Position numbers and translations under genes: made by a program
Notes under the pieces: generated by a model
Database searches by the model: none
What the model saw: the letters and a program-made list of their open reading frames with translations, nothing else
Told to the model about the DNA's origin: nothing
Shown here: one piece after another, positions 1 through 10,198 of the stretch
Layout: every line of letters starts with the position of its first letter
Position numbering within the stretch: position 1 is the first letter of the stretch
Assembly: GCF_000485595.1 (NCBI RefSeq)
Contig: NW_014578502.1
Span: forward strand, 1 to 29,302
DNA: 29,302 nt
Reading direction: 5' to 3'
DNA from: Priapulus caudatus
Lineage: Eukaryota > Priapulida > Priapulimorpha > Priapulimorphida > Priapulidae

Positions 1-556
1 CCACAGACATATATACATGTGCCTTGCTGCTCTTACTGTCCCGGTGCGTTGGCCGAATCCCATGCCTCACCGACACTTCAGATACCGTTACGTATCGCCT
101 AATTAAGTGACTATAAGGGAATCTTTGACGTTGTTTTACGTATAGCGACGCGCGCTTGTTTATTTCTACAATTATTTCACAATTGCGACTCTCATTCGAA
201 GCGGTCACTGCAATTAACACAAACTTCGTTATAAAACAAATTAAAACACTGCAGTTACACAAAGCTAAACAATCGCTTAACTGCCGACAGTATCAATCTA
301 AAACCTTAAATAATACATATTTCGTACCTTTACTGGCAACACAAGTCCCAATCCTTTTAAACGCACACTCAGACGTCGAATTTCAGCGAAAGAAAACACT
401 ATATACACACACACATATATATATACATATCCGCCTCAGGTGCGCAGCCAATCACAACAAACAAACCTCTACCTGGATGACAGAAAAAGAAGCCATATGT
501 TTCCAGCTACGTCACTTGAGAACACAAACGGTGCGCAAACATTTTAGGTTCTCTAC
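1..556. other. No recognised gene
   Basis: AT-rich sequence with a short CA/TA tract at 404-430. A 140-codon open frame covers much of it but has no recognisable composition or domain, so I leave it uncalled. Confidence 0.6.
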
Positions 557-660
557 ATGTATTATGGTATATTATTGAGTTTTGGGGGTTGTATTTCAGG
601 TATGCAGTATGTATTATGGTATATTATTGAGTTTTGGGGGTTGTATTTCAGGTTATGCAT
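557..660. repeat. 52-bp tandem duplication
   Basis: Two copies (557-608, 609-660) of a unit starting ATGTATTATGGTATATTATT, almost identical. Confidence 0.92.
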
Positions 661-1023
661 TGTTGGTATGTCATGAGTTGTTGTGTTGCATTGGGGTTGG
701 TGTAGTTTGTGTATTGTTTCTCTCTTTTCAGCTTTTCGTTTCAGGGTTTTAAGGAATTGTTGCACAGATGGTTTACTTGGCAATTCGTGTCAAGTATGGT
801 TTTATATCAGTGTGGTCAGTGAGGTTTTTGTTGGCGGCAGTGTTTAGCCATAGCGTTGGGATACCATGGTACTGGCTTTGGTACAATAGGTAATAGGTTG
901 TGTAAACTTGTGAATAGTTATTATGTGGGGAGGGGGGATGTGTTCAATGAAGGAGTTATTGTAGACGGTATGATGGACAAAGGAAGGAATTTATTTGATG
1001 TTGGGCTCTATTTTGTCAGGAAC

Positions 1024-1024
<1 letters not shown>

Positions 1025-1082
<58 letters not shown>

Positions 1083-1092
1083 TGTGTGTGTG
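1025..1092. repeat. (GT)n microsatellite
   Basis: Nearly pure GT with one interruption (GTGAGTGTG). It creates Cys/Val-rich open frames that are not genes. Confidence 0.97.
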
Positions 1093-1247
1093 TCTGTTAG
1101 ATATGGGGGCTTTGAAGTTAGTTAAACAGGACATTTAGATCAGCGGGACGCTGAATTCGATGATGGGATCATCGTTTTAATGAAGGGGGAGGTAAATGTA
1201 ACATATGGTTTACACATGTTGTACAGATGTTACATTGAATTAGTAAT

Positions 1248-1630
1248 TGTAGATAGTATTGGTTGTACATAGAGAAGGTTGGGCGTTTAGCATATAGATT
1301 CGAAATAGTTAGGCTGGGTGAATATCAGACTAGTAGACGCCGTATGCACATCTACGGGACAGGTTGTGCATTTCGCGCGCAATAATTCGAATAAGAGAGT
1401 GTTGGTGTGTGTGATTGGCTGGGGTAGAGTGGAACTGGGCCGTGATTGGATGCGGGGTTGATATATAAGGGCTGCAGGTCATTTGAACGGGACGGTTGGG
1501 CGGGGAGAGACTGGACGACGCGACTTTGACTGTTGGTTTGTAAACAATATATTTCTTTAGTGAACACAAAATTATACTTCTTCTTGATTATTTCCACTAT
1601 AAATTATAACATACAAACTACGTCCCTACA
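1248..1630 (+). promoter_or_regulatory. Promoter-like region, possibly a lone LTR
   Basis: Two inverted CCAAT boxes (gtGATTGG at 1412-1418 and 1443-1449), a TATA box TATATAAG (1462-1469), and a GC box GGGCGG (1498-1503) are spaced as in an RNA polymerase II promoter reading right, with initiation expected near 1490. The stretch can be bounded by TGTAG (1248) and CTACA (1630), as in a long terminal repeat. But no tRNA primer site directly follows and no second copy is seen in the window, so a cellular promoter is equally likely. Confidence 0.5.
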
Positions 1631-1936
1631 GTATATTTGCGATATTCACGGCCAGTGAATAATCCTATGTTTATGAGTTTTAACAGCATCCCCGTCTCGT
1701 CACCGCTTGTGCTAACACCGTGGTAACAAACTACGGCCAGACTTAGACAGCTCTAACCATGCGGACTGCCAGCATCAGGCATTTCGAGTATCAGGCTGTT
1801 GAGTATTTCCTCATTATTCACTACCTCGCATCACGCGTTGTATTACAAACGTTTACCACGTCTAATCAGTCTTTAATATTCCAACAAGTCTCACAACACC
1901 AGCGACCAGCACCTAACAACAGCACCACCAACTACA

Positions 1937-2677
1937 ATGGAACGCAACATCATTATGTCACCGACCCGGATGGCCGTGATCACCTCCGCACTCATCGAAA
2001 TCGACCTCATCAACATCACCCATGAAGGGGAGAGGGCAGCGGCAAACACACGCGAGCAAGCCAGCCTTGTGTGGAGCATCATCGCCCAGCCCTTCGAGAA
2101 AACGTCAAAGATCAACGCCAGCAACACCGTGATCGCCTGCGCACTGCGCATGCCGACCGATTACCGGCGCCTTAGAGACATCCCGGCCGACATCGAGCCC
2201 ATCACCGCCACCCTCACCATTCACCTGGACACCGCGACGGACACAAGCCCAACCATCCGCAGCGACACGACGCGGCAGAGCCAGCAGGGCCGACACTTCG
2301 AGAGAGCCGACCGCCGCCACCGCCGAAGAGCGAGGTCAGAAGCTCCTAGGAGGCCAGTCCTCGCCGTTCCCCCCTACACCCCCACACCTACCCCGACTGC
2401 CCCTCCTCCCGCCTCGCGTTGGGCACGTATACCCACCCCCCAGTATTTTTCGCATTTTGTTCCCCCCTACCCCTACACGACCGACCCCTTCCTCGGCCCC
2501 GAGCAACGCCCACCACCCTCCCCCTTCTCCTTCTCGAACCGTCATGACCCCGCCTACACCTGGCCACAAATGGCCCCACTAACACGGAGAAGCCCCACGG
2601 AGAAGCCCCGAAAATCAACCAACGGACCCACGGAGAGACACGAACGGACGACGGACGACGGATTATTTAAGGAATAG
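1937..2677 (+). CDS. Hypothetical 246-residue protein, proline/arginine-rich C-terminus
   Basis: The open frame starts MERNIIMSPTRMAV and ends DDGLFKE. The first 100 residues look globular (ITSALIEIDLINITHEGERA, then ASLVWSIIAQPFEK). Residues about 115-140 are Arg-rich (RADRRHRRRARSEAPRR), and the rest is Pro/Ser/Thr/aromatic rich. GC content is clearly above the surrounding DNA and lies downstream of the promoter-like region at 1412-1503. No family is recognised. A basic proline-rich tail would suit a nucleic-acid-binding Gag-like or ORF1 protein of a retroelement (inference), but no polymerase follows. It could also be spurious. Confidence 0.4.
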   Translation: MERNIIMSPTRMAVITSALIEIDLINITHEGERAAANTREQASLVWSIIAQPFEKTSKINASNTVIACALRMPTDYRRLRDIPADIEPITATLTIHLDTATDTSPTIRSDTTRQSQQGRHFERADRRHRRRARSEAPRRPVLAVPPYTPTPTPTAPPPASRWARIPTPQYFSHFVPPYPYTTDPFLGPEQRPPPSPFSFSNRHDPAYTWPQMAPLTRRSPTEKPRKSTNGPTERHERTTDDGLFKE

Positions 2678-3202
2678 TTAAGATAGTTAAGATTTTTGGT
2701 AGTGGGTATATATATATAAAAAAAAACAATTTAAAAAACCAAATACAAAAGGGATAAAATCACTAAACGTACAACATTAACCTTTAATTTCTTCGCTATA
2801 AGATAATAGCAGGTGATTATAGGCGAAATAGAGGAGAGAAACATTAAGACTTTGGTACATTTCGTGTTTATTTACCATTACTTTTTTTATTGAGACGTTC
2901 CAAGTGCCTGTGTACCAAACTTGTTGCTTCATCTATGCTTCAATCGGCACACCTCAGCTTTTTCCGGCGCACGTCCGTCGTTGGCCGAGAGATCTAAGCG
3001 CCACCAAGTAGTCAACTTGACCATGAGACTTTTTGTCTGCATAGCTGAAAATTCACTTCAAAATTGGTGTCTGCAGAGCTTCTACACTTTTACAAGACTA
3101 CAGTTTTATTTATTAATCGCTTCACAGATATATTCTAAAGCAGAAGAACACTATAGACTTTTAGTTGATAGAAATATAATAATATAAATAAAATGAGTCT
3201 TT
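2678..3202. other. No recognised gene
   Basis: An A-rich stretch (tatatatataaaaaaaaac at about 2707) follows the 246-codon frame and might be its 3' end. Nothing else is recognised. Confidence 0.5.
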
Positions 3203-3204
3203 CA

Positions 3205-3268
<64 letters not shown>

Positions 3269-3605
3269 TTCTCTCTCTCTCTCTACTTTATATATATACT
3301 ATGTTGCTGTGTGTGGTGTGTGTGTTGTGTGTGCTGTGTGTGTGTGTGGTGTGTGCTGTGTGTGTGTGTGTGTGCGCAGCGCGTGTGTGTGTGTGTTGTG
3401 CGTTCGTGTACGTGCATGTGTGCGCGCGCGCGCCCGTGTGTGTGTGTGTGTGTGTGTGTTGTGCGCGCGCGTTGTGTGTGTGTGTCGTGTTGTGGCGTGT
3501 GTCTAGCAATGTGTGCGCGCGCGCGTGGTGTGTGTGGTGCGTGTGTCGTGTGTGTTTGTTGGTGTGTGTGTGTGTGGTGGTTGGTGTGGTGGTGTGGCTA
3601 GTGTG
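3203..3605. repeat. (CT)n followed by compound (GT)n/GC tract
   Basis: About 80 bases of CT, then 300 bases of GT with GCGCGC islands. Alternating purine-pyrimidine runs such as tgtgcgcgcgcgcgc could adopt Z-DNA. Long open frames here are low-complexity artefacts. Confidence 0.97.
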
Positions 3606-3764
3606 GTCAGGCTAATCCGTACACGAGTATCTGGTGTGGGGGGAGGATGATGGTCGATTAGCTTAATCACTACAGCATCTGTAGGCACTATATACGCACA
3701 ATTAATTACGCAGTACTGCGCGCGTCGTGTCTGTCACGCAGCTGTTCTACTTTGTATAATTTAT

Positions 3765-3855
3765 ATTTTTTTTTTTTTTTTTCAAGCAACAACACACACA
3801 CACACACACACACAACACACACACACACACACACATACACACACAAACGAACAAA
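3765..3855. repeat. T run and (CA)n microsatellite
   Basis: A 19-base T run followed by CA repeats with small interruptions. Confidence 0.97.
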
Positions 3856-4131
3856 CAACAAACACACATCCACCCAACGCACGTACATACAATTATACAT
3901 GCATAACATACATGCACGCACATGCCAAATTTGACAACCATATAAGTAAAAAAATTGACATAATTTCGGACACATTTTGGACAATTTGACATATAGTAAA
4001 ATGTATGTATACTGTTTTAGCCTACACCAAGAGTTGATAATAACTCTTGCCTAACACGTATACAGTATGTTACGATCATTTGAGTAAGGGTTCCAACCCT
4101 GTGAACTCCAAATGTGGAATGAAATTGATGA

Positions 4132-4713
4132 CAGGGGGGGGGGGCAAAGTTAACGCCTGGCCTGCCGCATGCAGGCCCGCGTGGCGCTAGGCTTGCCAGT
4201 GCTAGGGGGGTCTGGGGTATGGCCCCCCAGAAATTTTGAAATATTTAACGCCATTTTCTGCAATCCTGAGGCATACTGTGGCCATATTCTCATGTCTGAT
4301 GACACTATCTTAACTCTAGACTCAACCCTACAAGTTAGGATTCAAAACACCTTTCATGACTTTTTCAGAGAGCGTACACAGTTAGGTTACTATAGTAATA
4401 ATACATGTATTAAAACACAGGTAAGAATTGCAATTTTTCACAATTTTACGTGTTTTTGTATGTTTGCAACCATACTTTTTGGCTATTTGTGAGTCTGGAA
4501 ACATTTTCTTGAAGAGTTCATTTGCATGGTCTCATTTCTCATGCATTATGCTGAAATTAAAACAATCACATTTCGTTCTTTTTTCTTCTTCTTCCTCCTT
4601 CTTTCTTTTTTTTCTCTCTTTTTCTTGAATCTCAAGGGGGATATTTGTACAGGCCATCCCCCCCTCCTTTAAGAGCGTGGGGATGCATCCCCCATCCCCC
4701 CGGGATTTACGCC

Positions 4714-4717
<4 letters not shown>
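4132..4717. mobile_element. hAT-like non-autonomous element
   Basis: The left end starts CAGGGGGGG and the right end is GCCCCTG, that is CAGGGGC on the other strand. The ends are followed inside by the GGGGGTCTGGGG / CCCCCCAGAAATTTTGAAA and CCCCCCGGGATTTACGCCCCTG motifs common to such elements in many invertebrates (recollection). The right end abuts a GT microsatellite, so no target duplication can be read. No transposase frame. Confidence 0.6.

Positions 4718-4807
<90 letters not shown>
4716..4807. repeat. (GT)n microsatellite
   Basis: GT repeat that starts directly at the right end of the hAT-like element 4132-4717. Confidence 0.97.
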
Positions 4808-4811
<4 letters not shown>

Positions 4812-4829
4812 GATCGACGTGTATGGGAG

Positions 4830-5275
4830 TGGGTTGCGTAACGATATAGACATCTTTGCGCGTCTAGGCGTTTGTTGTTATTGCAACAGTCGATGTGCCG
4901 ACGAGACGCGTAAATTGCTTGTGTTAGCTTCGTTGCCAGTGACACTGTCTGTTGTCTGGGGGCGGGATTATAATATATATGCGTTTTGGCGTCTGCTAGA
5001 AATTTCATCGCTTTGATAAGAGGCCCTCGCTGTGCTACGCCTGGACATACAACCAGGATGGACAAACATCAACGCTAGCGTTCAACTAGAGTTATAGGTA
5101 CAACAACGAGCCAGAAATGTAGTGCCGCTTGACATACACCAGGTGAAATCAGCCAGAGTGGACTTCAAATCGGGGAATACTTTCAGTCAATGTGTACATT
5201 CAACCAAGGTAAGTAATTTTTTATGAAGTTAGTTCGCACACAGGCTCGGTTATTTTGCAAGTTTTTTAAGCCTGT
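4830..5275 (+). repeat. Outer arm of large inverted repeat (left)
   Basis: Similar to the complement of 7833-8280, including gacgagacgcgtaaat, atcgctttgataag and a shared CCAAG|GTAAGTAATTTTT. Inside it a motif like acAACCAgGgTGgAcat recurs at about 30-bp spacing, a degenerate internal repeat. The frame is closed by stops, unlike the other copy. Confidence 0.75.
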
Positions 5276-5411
5276 GAAATACCACGTGGTGTGAAATCTA
5301 TAGTATCACCGAGAATATCGATGTGTGTAAGTATGTAAAATAGGAATAGTCCGATGGAGTACTACGAGGAGTCCCGCCGTAATCGTGAAAAACCAGGTTC
5401 CAGGGGAGCCA

Positions 5412-5474
5412 TGTGGAGGCCCGTGGGCAGCCATCATTTGTGGAGGCCCGTGGGCAGCCATCATTTGTGGAGGC
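5412..5474. repeat. 27-bp tandem units, GTGGAGGCCCGTGGGCAG
   Basis: Two full units and a partial one at 5412, 5439 and 5466. The unit is shared with the element end at 5803-5870. Confidence 0.85.
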
Positions 5475-5802
5475 CCACCCTACCTTAGAAAGAATACTAA
5501 AAACTAAAAGGTAACAAGACATAGATACATATCAATTCATGTGTATAGGGCTATCTTGCAAAATAAAAAAGCTAACCGCAATAAGAGAGAGAATATTGGC
5601 TACGTTGAACCGTTGGTACGTTTCCTGTAGTTGACTTAACATTCAGCAAACAAACATGGCGTTATGCCGCTATGTCTTACGTATGTAAGATGTAAAATGC
5701 GCAGCAATAACGGTTTGGTTTTGATTGAATCGGAGGTTGCGTGCATGTCATTCAGGTCAGCCTAATATTTTTCCTTAACAAATTTTTTTTTAATCAAATA
5801 TG

Positions 5803-5870
5803 TGGAGGCCCCAGGTTTGTGGAGGCCCGTGGGCAGCTGCCCACTCTGCCCACTCCTAAATCGGGCCCTG
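5803..5870 (-). mobile_element. Probable transposon terminus ending CGGGCCCTG
   Basis: On the minus strand it starts CAGGGCCCGATTTAGGAGTG, then GGGCAGCTGCCCACGGGCC, a GC-rich stem-loop end of the kind found on hAT-like non-autonomous elements. The same GTGGAGGCCCGTGGGCAG motif occurs at 5412-5474, suggesting an element whose other end lies in 5271-5411. Confidence 0.45.
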
Positions 5871-5937
5871 CCCGGTTCTCGTCTGTGACATAATATATTT
5901 GACTATTATATTGCTATATATGTATGCGCGTGCCTGC

Positions 5938-5939
<2 letters not shown>

Positions 5940-5998
<59 letters not shown>
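5940..5998. repeat. (CT)n microsatellite with following G-rich tract
   Basis: Fifty-eight bases of CT, then gggggtggggggtgggggggggg, a potential G-quadruplex at 6001-6030. Confidence 0.97.
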
Positions 5999-6140
5999 GT
6001 GGGGGTGGGGGGTGGGGGGGGGGTTGGGTGGGCGATGCGCGCGCGTGTGAATTTTCTATGTGTCTTAATTGGTGTGTGTGTGTGTGTAAGCTATCGAAAA
6101 TTTATGCCTGACATGCGCTGTTGAGGTATATTGATCTCAT

Positions 6141-6179
6141 CAGAAGTAGATAATAGGGAAGCCCTATTATCTACTTCTG
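6141..6179. mobile_element. 39-bp miniature relative of the 9129-9956 element
   Basis: A near-perfect hairpin, CAGAAGTAGATAATAGGG then aag then its complement. The arm differs from the end of the 828-bp element by one base. It is flanked by ATCTCAT (6134-6140) and ATCACAT (6180-6186), a 7-bp direct repeat with one mismatch, so it looks like an extreme internal-deletion copy. Confidence 0.7.
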
Positions 6180-6267
6180 ATCACATTAACGTGTAAGATT
6201 ATACTTTTATATCTATATCAAGTGGCGTTGGTCAGGTGGTCAGCGGAAAGTGGCAGTCGCCTGCTAA

Positions 6268-6325
6268 GCTAGGGTAAGGGTTAGGGTCAGGGTCAGGGTT
6301 AGCGGTAGGGGTAGGGGTAGGGGCA
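6268..6325. repeat. Short telomere-like degenerate repeat
   Basis: AGGGTAAGGGTTAGGGTCAGGG and gtaggggtaggggtagggg resemble TTAGGG but contain only one exact unit or so. A TTTGACA repeat follows at 6342-6390. Confidence 0.6.
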
Positions 6326-6490
6326 AGAGGTAAGAAGCCTTGACATTTGAAATATTACATTTGACATTTGACCTTTGACATTTGACATTTAGGAGTGCCT
6401 GTGCGCGTGAGTGTATATAATTATGTGTCTAAGTGTTCTTAATTAGCGTGTGCGTGCGGCAAGCATTGATAGTAGACATGGCGCGATCAC

Positions 6491-6960
6491 TAGGTGGCGT
6501 CTGATTGGCCGGCTGCTACGAGGCTCCTGATTGTTCAGTTGCTAGGAGGCTCCTAATTCGTCAGTTGCTAGGAGGCCCCTGATTGGTCGGTTTCTACAAG
6601 GATTCTGATTGGTCGGCTGCTAAGAGGCCCCTGATTGGTCGGCTGCTAGGAGGCCCCTGATTGGTCGGCTGCTAGGAGGCCCCTGATTGGCCTGTGGCTA
6701 CGAGGCTCCTGATTGGTCGGTTGTTATGAGGCTCCTGATTGGTCAGTTGCTACGAGGCCTCTGATTGCTCGGCTGCTACGAGGCCCCTGATTGGGCAGCT
6801 GCTAGGAGCCCACTGATTGGTCTGCTGCTAGGAGGCCCCTGATTGGCCAGTTGCTACGAAGCCCCTCATTGGCCGGCTGCTATAAAGCTTCTGATTGGTC
6901 AGTTGCTACGAGGCCCCTTATTGGTTGGTTGCTAGGAGGCCCGCGATTGGTTGATTGGTG
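6491..6960. repeat. 26-bp minisatellite with Y-box/CCAAT cores
   Basis: About 18 units with a 26-bp period of ctgattggtcggctgctaggaggccc. Most keep CTGATTGG, the inverted CCAAT (Y-box) core recognised by NF-Y. No gene is recognised on either side. Confidence 0.92.
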
Positions 6961-7136
6961 ATTCCGGTGGCAACAGCCCGCTGTTTTCCCCCGTTGTGTT
7001 CTCCACGTTCAGGAAAATATTAAAATGATACCCAGCAGCGCCATGGTTACTATCGTGCCTGCCATCTGCTGTACTCATTCTATTACATTTCCCTTGCTCC
7101 ACTTCTTATTATAGTCCAATCGATAAACACATAAAA

Positions 7137-7345
7137 ATGGGCACATTGTGCACTTTTGGTTACAATTGTGAAACTTTGCACACGCGTAATACAATAGGTC
7201 CTGGAGATTTTCTGATAGAGAGCCAATTGAACAGCGCCCCTGTCGGGTTAACGAGTATTTTGTTACACCGCTCTTTGAATTTTGGCTATAATTTAAATTA
7301 TACACATGCAATTTATTCAAGAAATAGCTCAATAGATTTGGGGAT
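7137..7345 (+). repeat. Inner arm of large inverted repeat (left)
   Basis: Matches the complement of 7593-7805, including gtgcacttttggtta, attgtgaaactttgca and caatttattcaagaaatagctca. A non-repeated 250-base centre separates the arms. Confidence 0.82.
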
Positions 7346-7592
7346 ATCTATACTAATATTATAGAAACAATTTATTGAGTGTGGTTATCTTTAGGTTGGA
7401 ATAAAATAAGGTTGAAACAATGAAATGGTTCAAAAATGGAAATTTTCTACTAGTATATTAGATGACCGATATATCAAAAATGATCTAGTCTGCCTGAGCA
7501 TGCTATATGTCAAAATGTTTCTTATTTAGTTGGCAAATACACTATGTTAATAAGACTGCAGTGACGATGATTTTTGACATCATCTGAGCTAT

Positions 7593-7805
7593 TTCTTGAA
7601 TAAATTGGATGGGTATTATTGAAATTATAGCGAAAACCCTCGAGTGTTATAACACAATACCCGTTAACACGCCAGGGGCGCCGTACGTCACCAGATGCCG
7701 CTGTTTATTTGGCACTATATCAGAAATTCTTCAGGGCCTCATGTAGCATGCGCATGCAAAGTTTCACAATTCTAACCAAAAGTGCACAGTCCATGTGCTT
7801 ATCCG
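7593..7805 (-). repeat. Inner arm of large inverted repeat (right)
   Basis: Complement of 7137-7345. Only about 30 bases separate it from the outer right arm, whereas the left arms are 1.9 kb apart because of later insertions and array growth. Confidence 0.82.
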
Positions 7806-7832
7806 CTGGACTAGAACGCGTGGTGCTGTTGA

Positions 7833-8280
7833 TGTTATTACTCGCTTACCAAATACGCTTGAATAATTTGGAAAACAAGCTAACCTGTGTGTGAACTAAC
7901 TTCATGAAAAATTACTTACCTTGGTTGTATATACACATTAACTGAAACTGCACCCTGCTTCGAAATCCACTCTGCCTGAATGTTCACCCTGGTTGCACGT
8001 TAGGCTCTGCACTGCATTTCCAGTTTGACTGTACGTATGTCTTGGCTTTATGTTCACGTTGGTTGTAAGTCCACCGCAATCTAGTTGTACGCCTAGTGTA
8101 GACGTTTGTTGATCATGGTTGAGTGTCCATACGTACAACAGCGAGGGCTTCTTATCAAGCGATTATATTGTAGCTGACGCTCAAACGCCTTATAAGTTAT
8201 TTACGCGTCTCGTCGTCTGGTGCAAAATAACAAATAACATCTAGACGAGCAAATATGTCTTTATCGTTATATAGCCATAT
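7833..8280 (-). repeat. Outer arm of large inverted repeat (right)
   Basis: Complement of 4830-5275 with many substitutions. On the minus strand it has an open 66-codon frame (7938-8138) with Cys- and Gly-containing repeats, but the counterpart arm is not open, so I do not call a gene. Confidence 0.75.
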
Positions 8281-8295
8281 GCAGTTCTTCAGAAA

Positions 8296-8680
8296 CGTGC
8301 ATGTGTGTGTGTGCGCACGCGCGCATGTGTATGTGTGTGTGTGTGTGTGTGCGCGCATGTGTATGTATGTGTGTGTGGGGGGGGGGTATGTGTGCGTGTA
8401 CGCATAACGCGCAAATACCCGCGCACAAACGAACACACGCACATACGCACGCACTCAATACCCACACACCCACATATACGCACGCACGAACATACCCGCA
8501 CACTCACATATGCACGCACGCACGCAATACTACCCCTACACTCACACACGCAATACCCATACACTCACATACGCACGCACGTACATACCCATACACTCAC
8601 GTACGAACACACACGAACGTAGGCCTACGCACGCGTGCACGCACATACGCACGCATATTCACGCGCACGTCTGCACACAC
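8296..8680. repeat. Compound GT, then degenerate CA/CG-rich tract
   Basis: GT repeats to 8378, a G run (8379-8388), then cacgca / atacgcacgc-type degenerate repeats. Overlapping open frames on both strands are artefacts of the repeat. Confidence 0.95.
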
Positions 8681-9121
8681 TCATTGTACGATATTGTTTA
8701 AATGTTTTGGTTACGATTACTCTATTATGTTTAAACACCTTGGAAATAATTATAATTTTAAGTTAAGAGTAGCATGAAGATGGGAGTCACTCAAAAACAA
8801 GAAGAATTTAAATAACATGTTATCAATGTTTAATATTGACAGATTTTATTTGTAAATAAAAAGCAGCGTGGAACTAATGAGTGAAATAAGATTGTGTTAT
8901 CATATTTACAATATTACAGAGTTCACTATAAAACTCGTTTTTTCGCTGAGTTGCAGTAACAGCTTGTTCACTTACTGAGTATTGCCATAAGGAGATTCTC
9001 AAGACCGGCTGATATGTTACAATACAACCATATATTGTTACCGTTAGGTCTGAACGCCATCTGTCAGTATCAAGTAGCAATAATCGATAATCAGAGTCAT
9101 TAGCAAGTTGGCAGAAGTTAA
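8681..9121. other. No recognised gene
   Basis: AT-rich unique-looking sequence between the degenerate CA tract and the foldback element. AATAAA-like strings occur (aaataaaaag near 8860) without a coding context. Confidence 0.5.
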
Positions 9122-9128
9122 CAAATAT

Positions 9129-9956
9129 CAGGAGTAGATAATAGGGAGGAGTGTGACATCAATAAACGAACGGGAAATTCGTGCATTCTACTAGCCTTAT
9201 AATACTACGATTTACTACACGTACTTCATCCAACTTGAGACTCAAATCGCACACACTGAGCGCCCCGCTGGTTCTCTGTACATTCGCCCCATACATCGTA
9301 CGAAATCGTTTCCTCGAGAGCCACACTGCAATCCGTAGCATACAGCCATAAAACGTACCGACACGATTCTGCCATTCGCTGGCCATCAATCTCAACCCAT
9401 TGCGCCCTATAATCAAACAAAAGGCAGCTACCTAACCGCTATGCTACTGACTTGAGGCAATTGTGGCTCGCGGGAGATGTAGGCGATCAACGATCGCGGA
9501 TAACGCCTTGTGACCCGGACATCAAGCTACCACAGCCACCTTTGTATCATACTGGCATGCCTTCACGCACGCACGCCAACCCAATGTTTAGCTCGTCGAG
9601 TGTTGCGTCACTCTCCACTCTCCCTGCGAGCCACAACGCCACATTCAGCTATCCGAGAGAGCAAACACAGCGACTGCGTGCCAGGTTGCTGCCTTTTGTC
9701 TGAATTATAGGCGCGCAATGGGCGTTGGATTAATGGCCAGAGAATGGAGAATCGTGTCGAACGTTTTAGGCTGTATCTACGGATTGCGGGTGTCTACGAG
9801 GAAACGATTTCGTACGATGATGGGCGAATGTACTGTGTCCGATTTGAGCTCAAGTTGGATGAGTTACGCGTAGTAAATCGTAGGTATTATAAGGCTAGTA
9901 AATGACGAATTTCCCTTGTTTATTGATGTCACACTCCTCCCTATTATCTACTCCTG
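9129..9956. mobile_element. Foldback DNA transposon with long inverted repeats
   Basis: An 828-bp element bounded by exact 7-bp direct repeats CAAATAT (9122-9128 and 9957-9963). Ends read CAGGAGTAGATAATAGGGAG. The inverted arms run about 9129-9434 and 9687-9956 and stay similar over some 270-300 bases, with indels and substitutions. The inner 250 bases have no recognisable transposase. A 7-bp duplication does not fit the usual 8 bp of hAT, so I leave the superfamily open. Short frames in the arms are degenerate. Confidence 0.82.
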
Positions 9957-10138
9957 CAAATATGCAACTTCATGTATGTATACTTGAATGCATATATTTC
10001 TAACTCAAATTAATTACATTTTTCTGTATGGATGCAATCGCCAATTTCAGACCATGGAGCATTAGCAAGCATTATCCAAATGTTCCTGCAGATGGCTCTC
10101 TAAAATTGTCGTCAGAACATACTATAATTTATTAAACG

Positions 10139-10198
10139 CTGAGCTGTATATAATGATAATTTAAGTATAATATAATAACGTTATTATATACAGCTCAG
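10139..10198. repeat. 60-bp AT-rich hairpin
   Basis: Perfect 16-bp arms CTGAGCTGTATATAAT (10139-10154) and its complement (10183-10198) around a 28-base AT loop. A small MITE or 3' UTR hairpin is possible; the gene's putative AATAAA (minus) lies just outside at 10128-10133. Confidence 0.8.

Noticed and set aside
156-578. 140-codon frame near the left edge
   Set aside because: AT-rich, includes a CA/TA repeat, lacks any recognised motif, and has no promoter or splice context.
3193-3615. Cys/Val-rich and Ser/Leu-rich frames in the CT and GT tracts
   Set aside because: Pure low-complexity translation of microsatellites; the same applies at 856-1125, 3706-3992, 4645-5016, 5899-6124 and 8197-8777.
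6268-6325. Interstitial telomere
   Set aside because: Units drift (TAGGGT, CAGGGT, TAGGGG) and only about one exact TTAGGG is present; too short and degenerate.
6491-6960. CRISPR-like regular repeats (also considered for the 41-bp and 23-bp arrays)
   Set aside because: Units are directly contiguous with no unique spacers, and the DNA is plainly animal nuclear.
9226-9420. Protein-coding frame in the left arm of the foldback element
   Set aside because: The matching right arm is interrupted by stops and frameshifts, and no transposase motif is visible.
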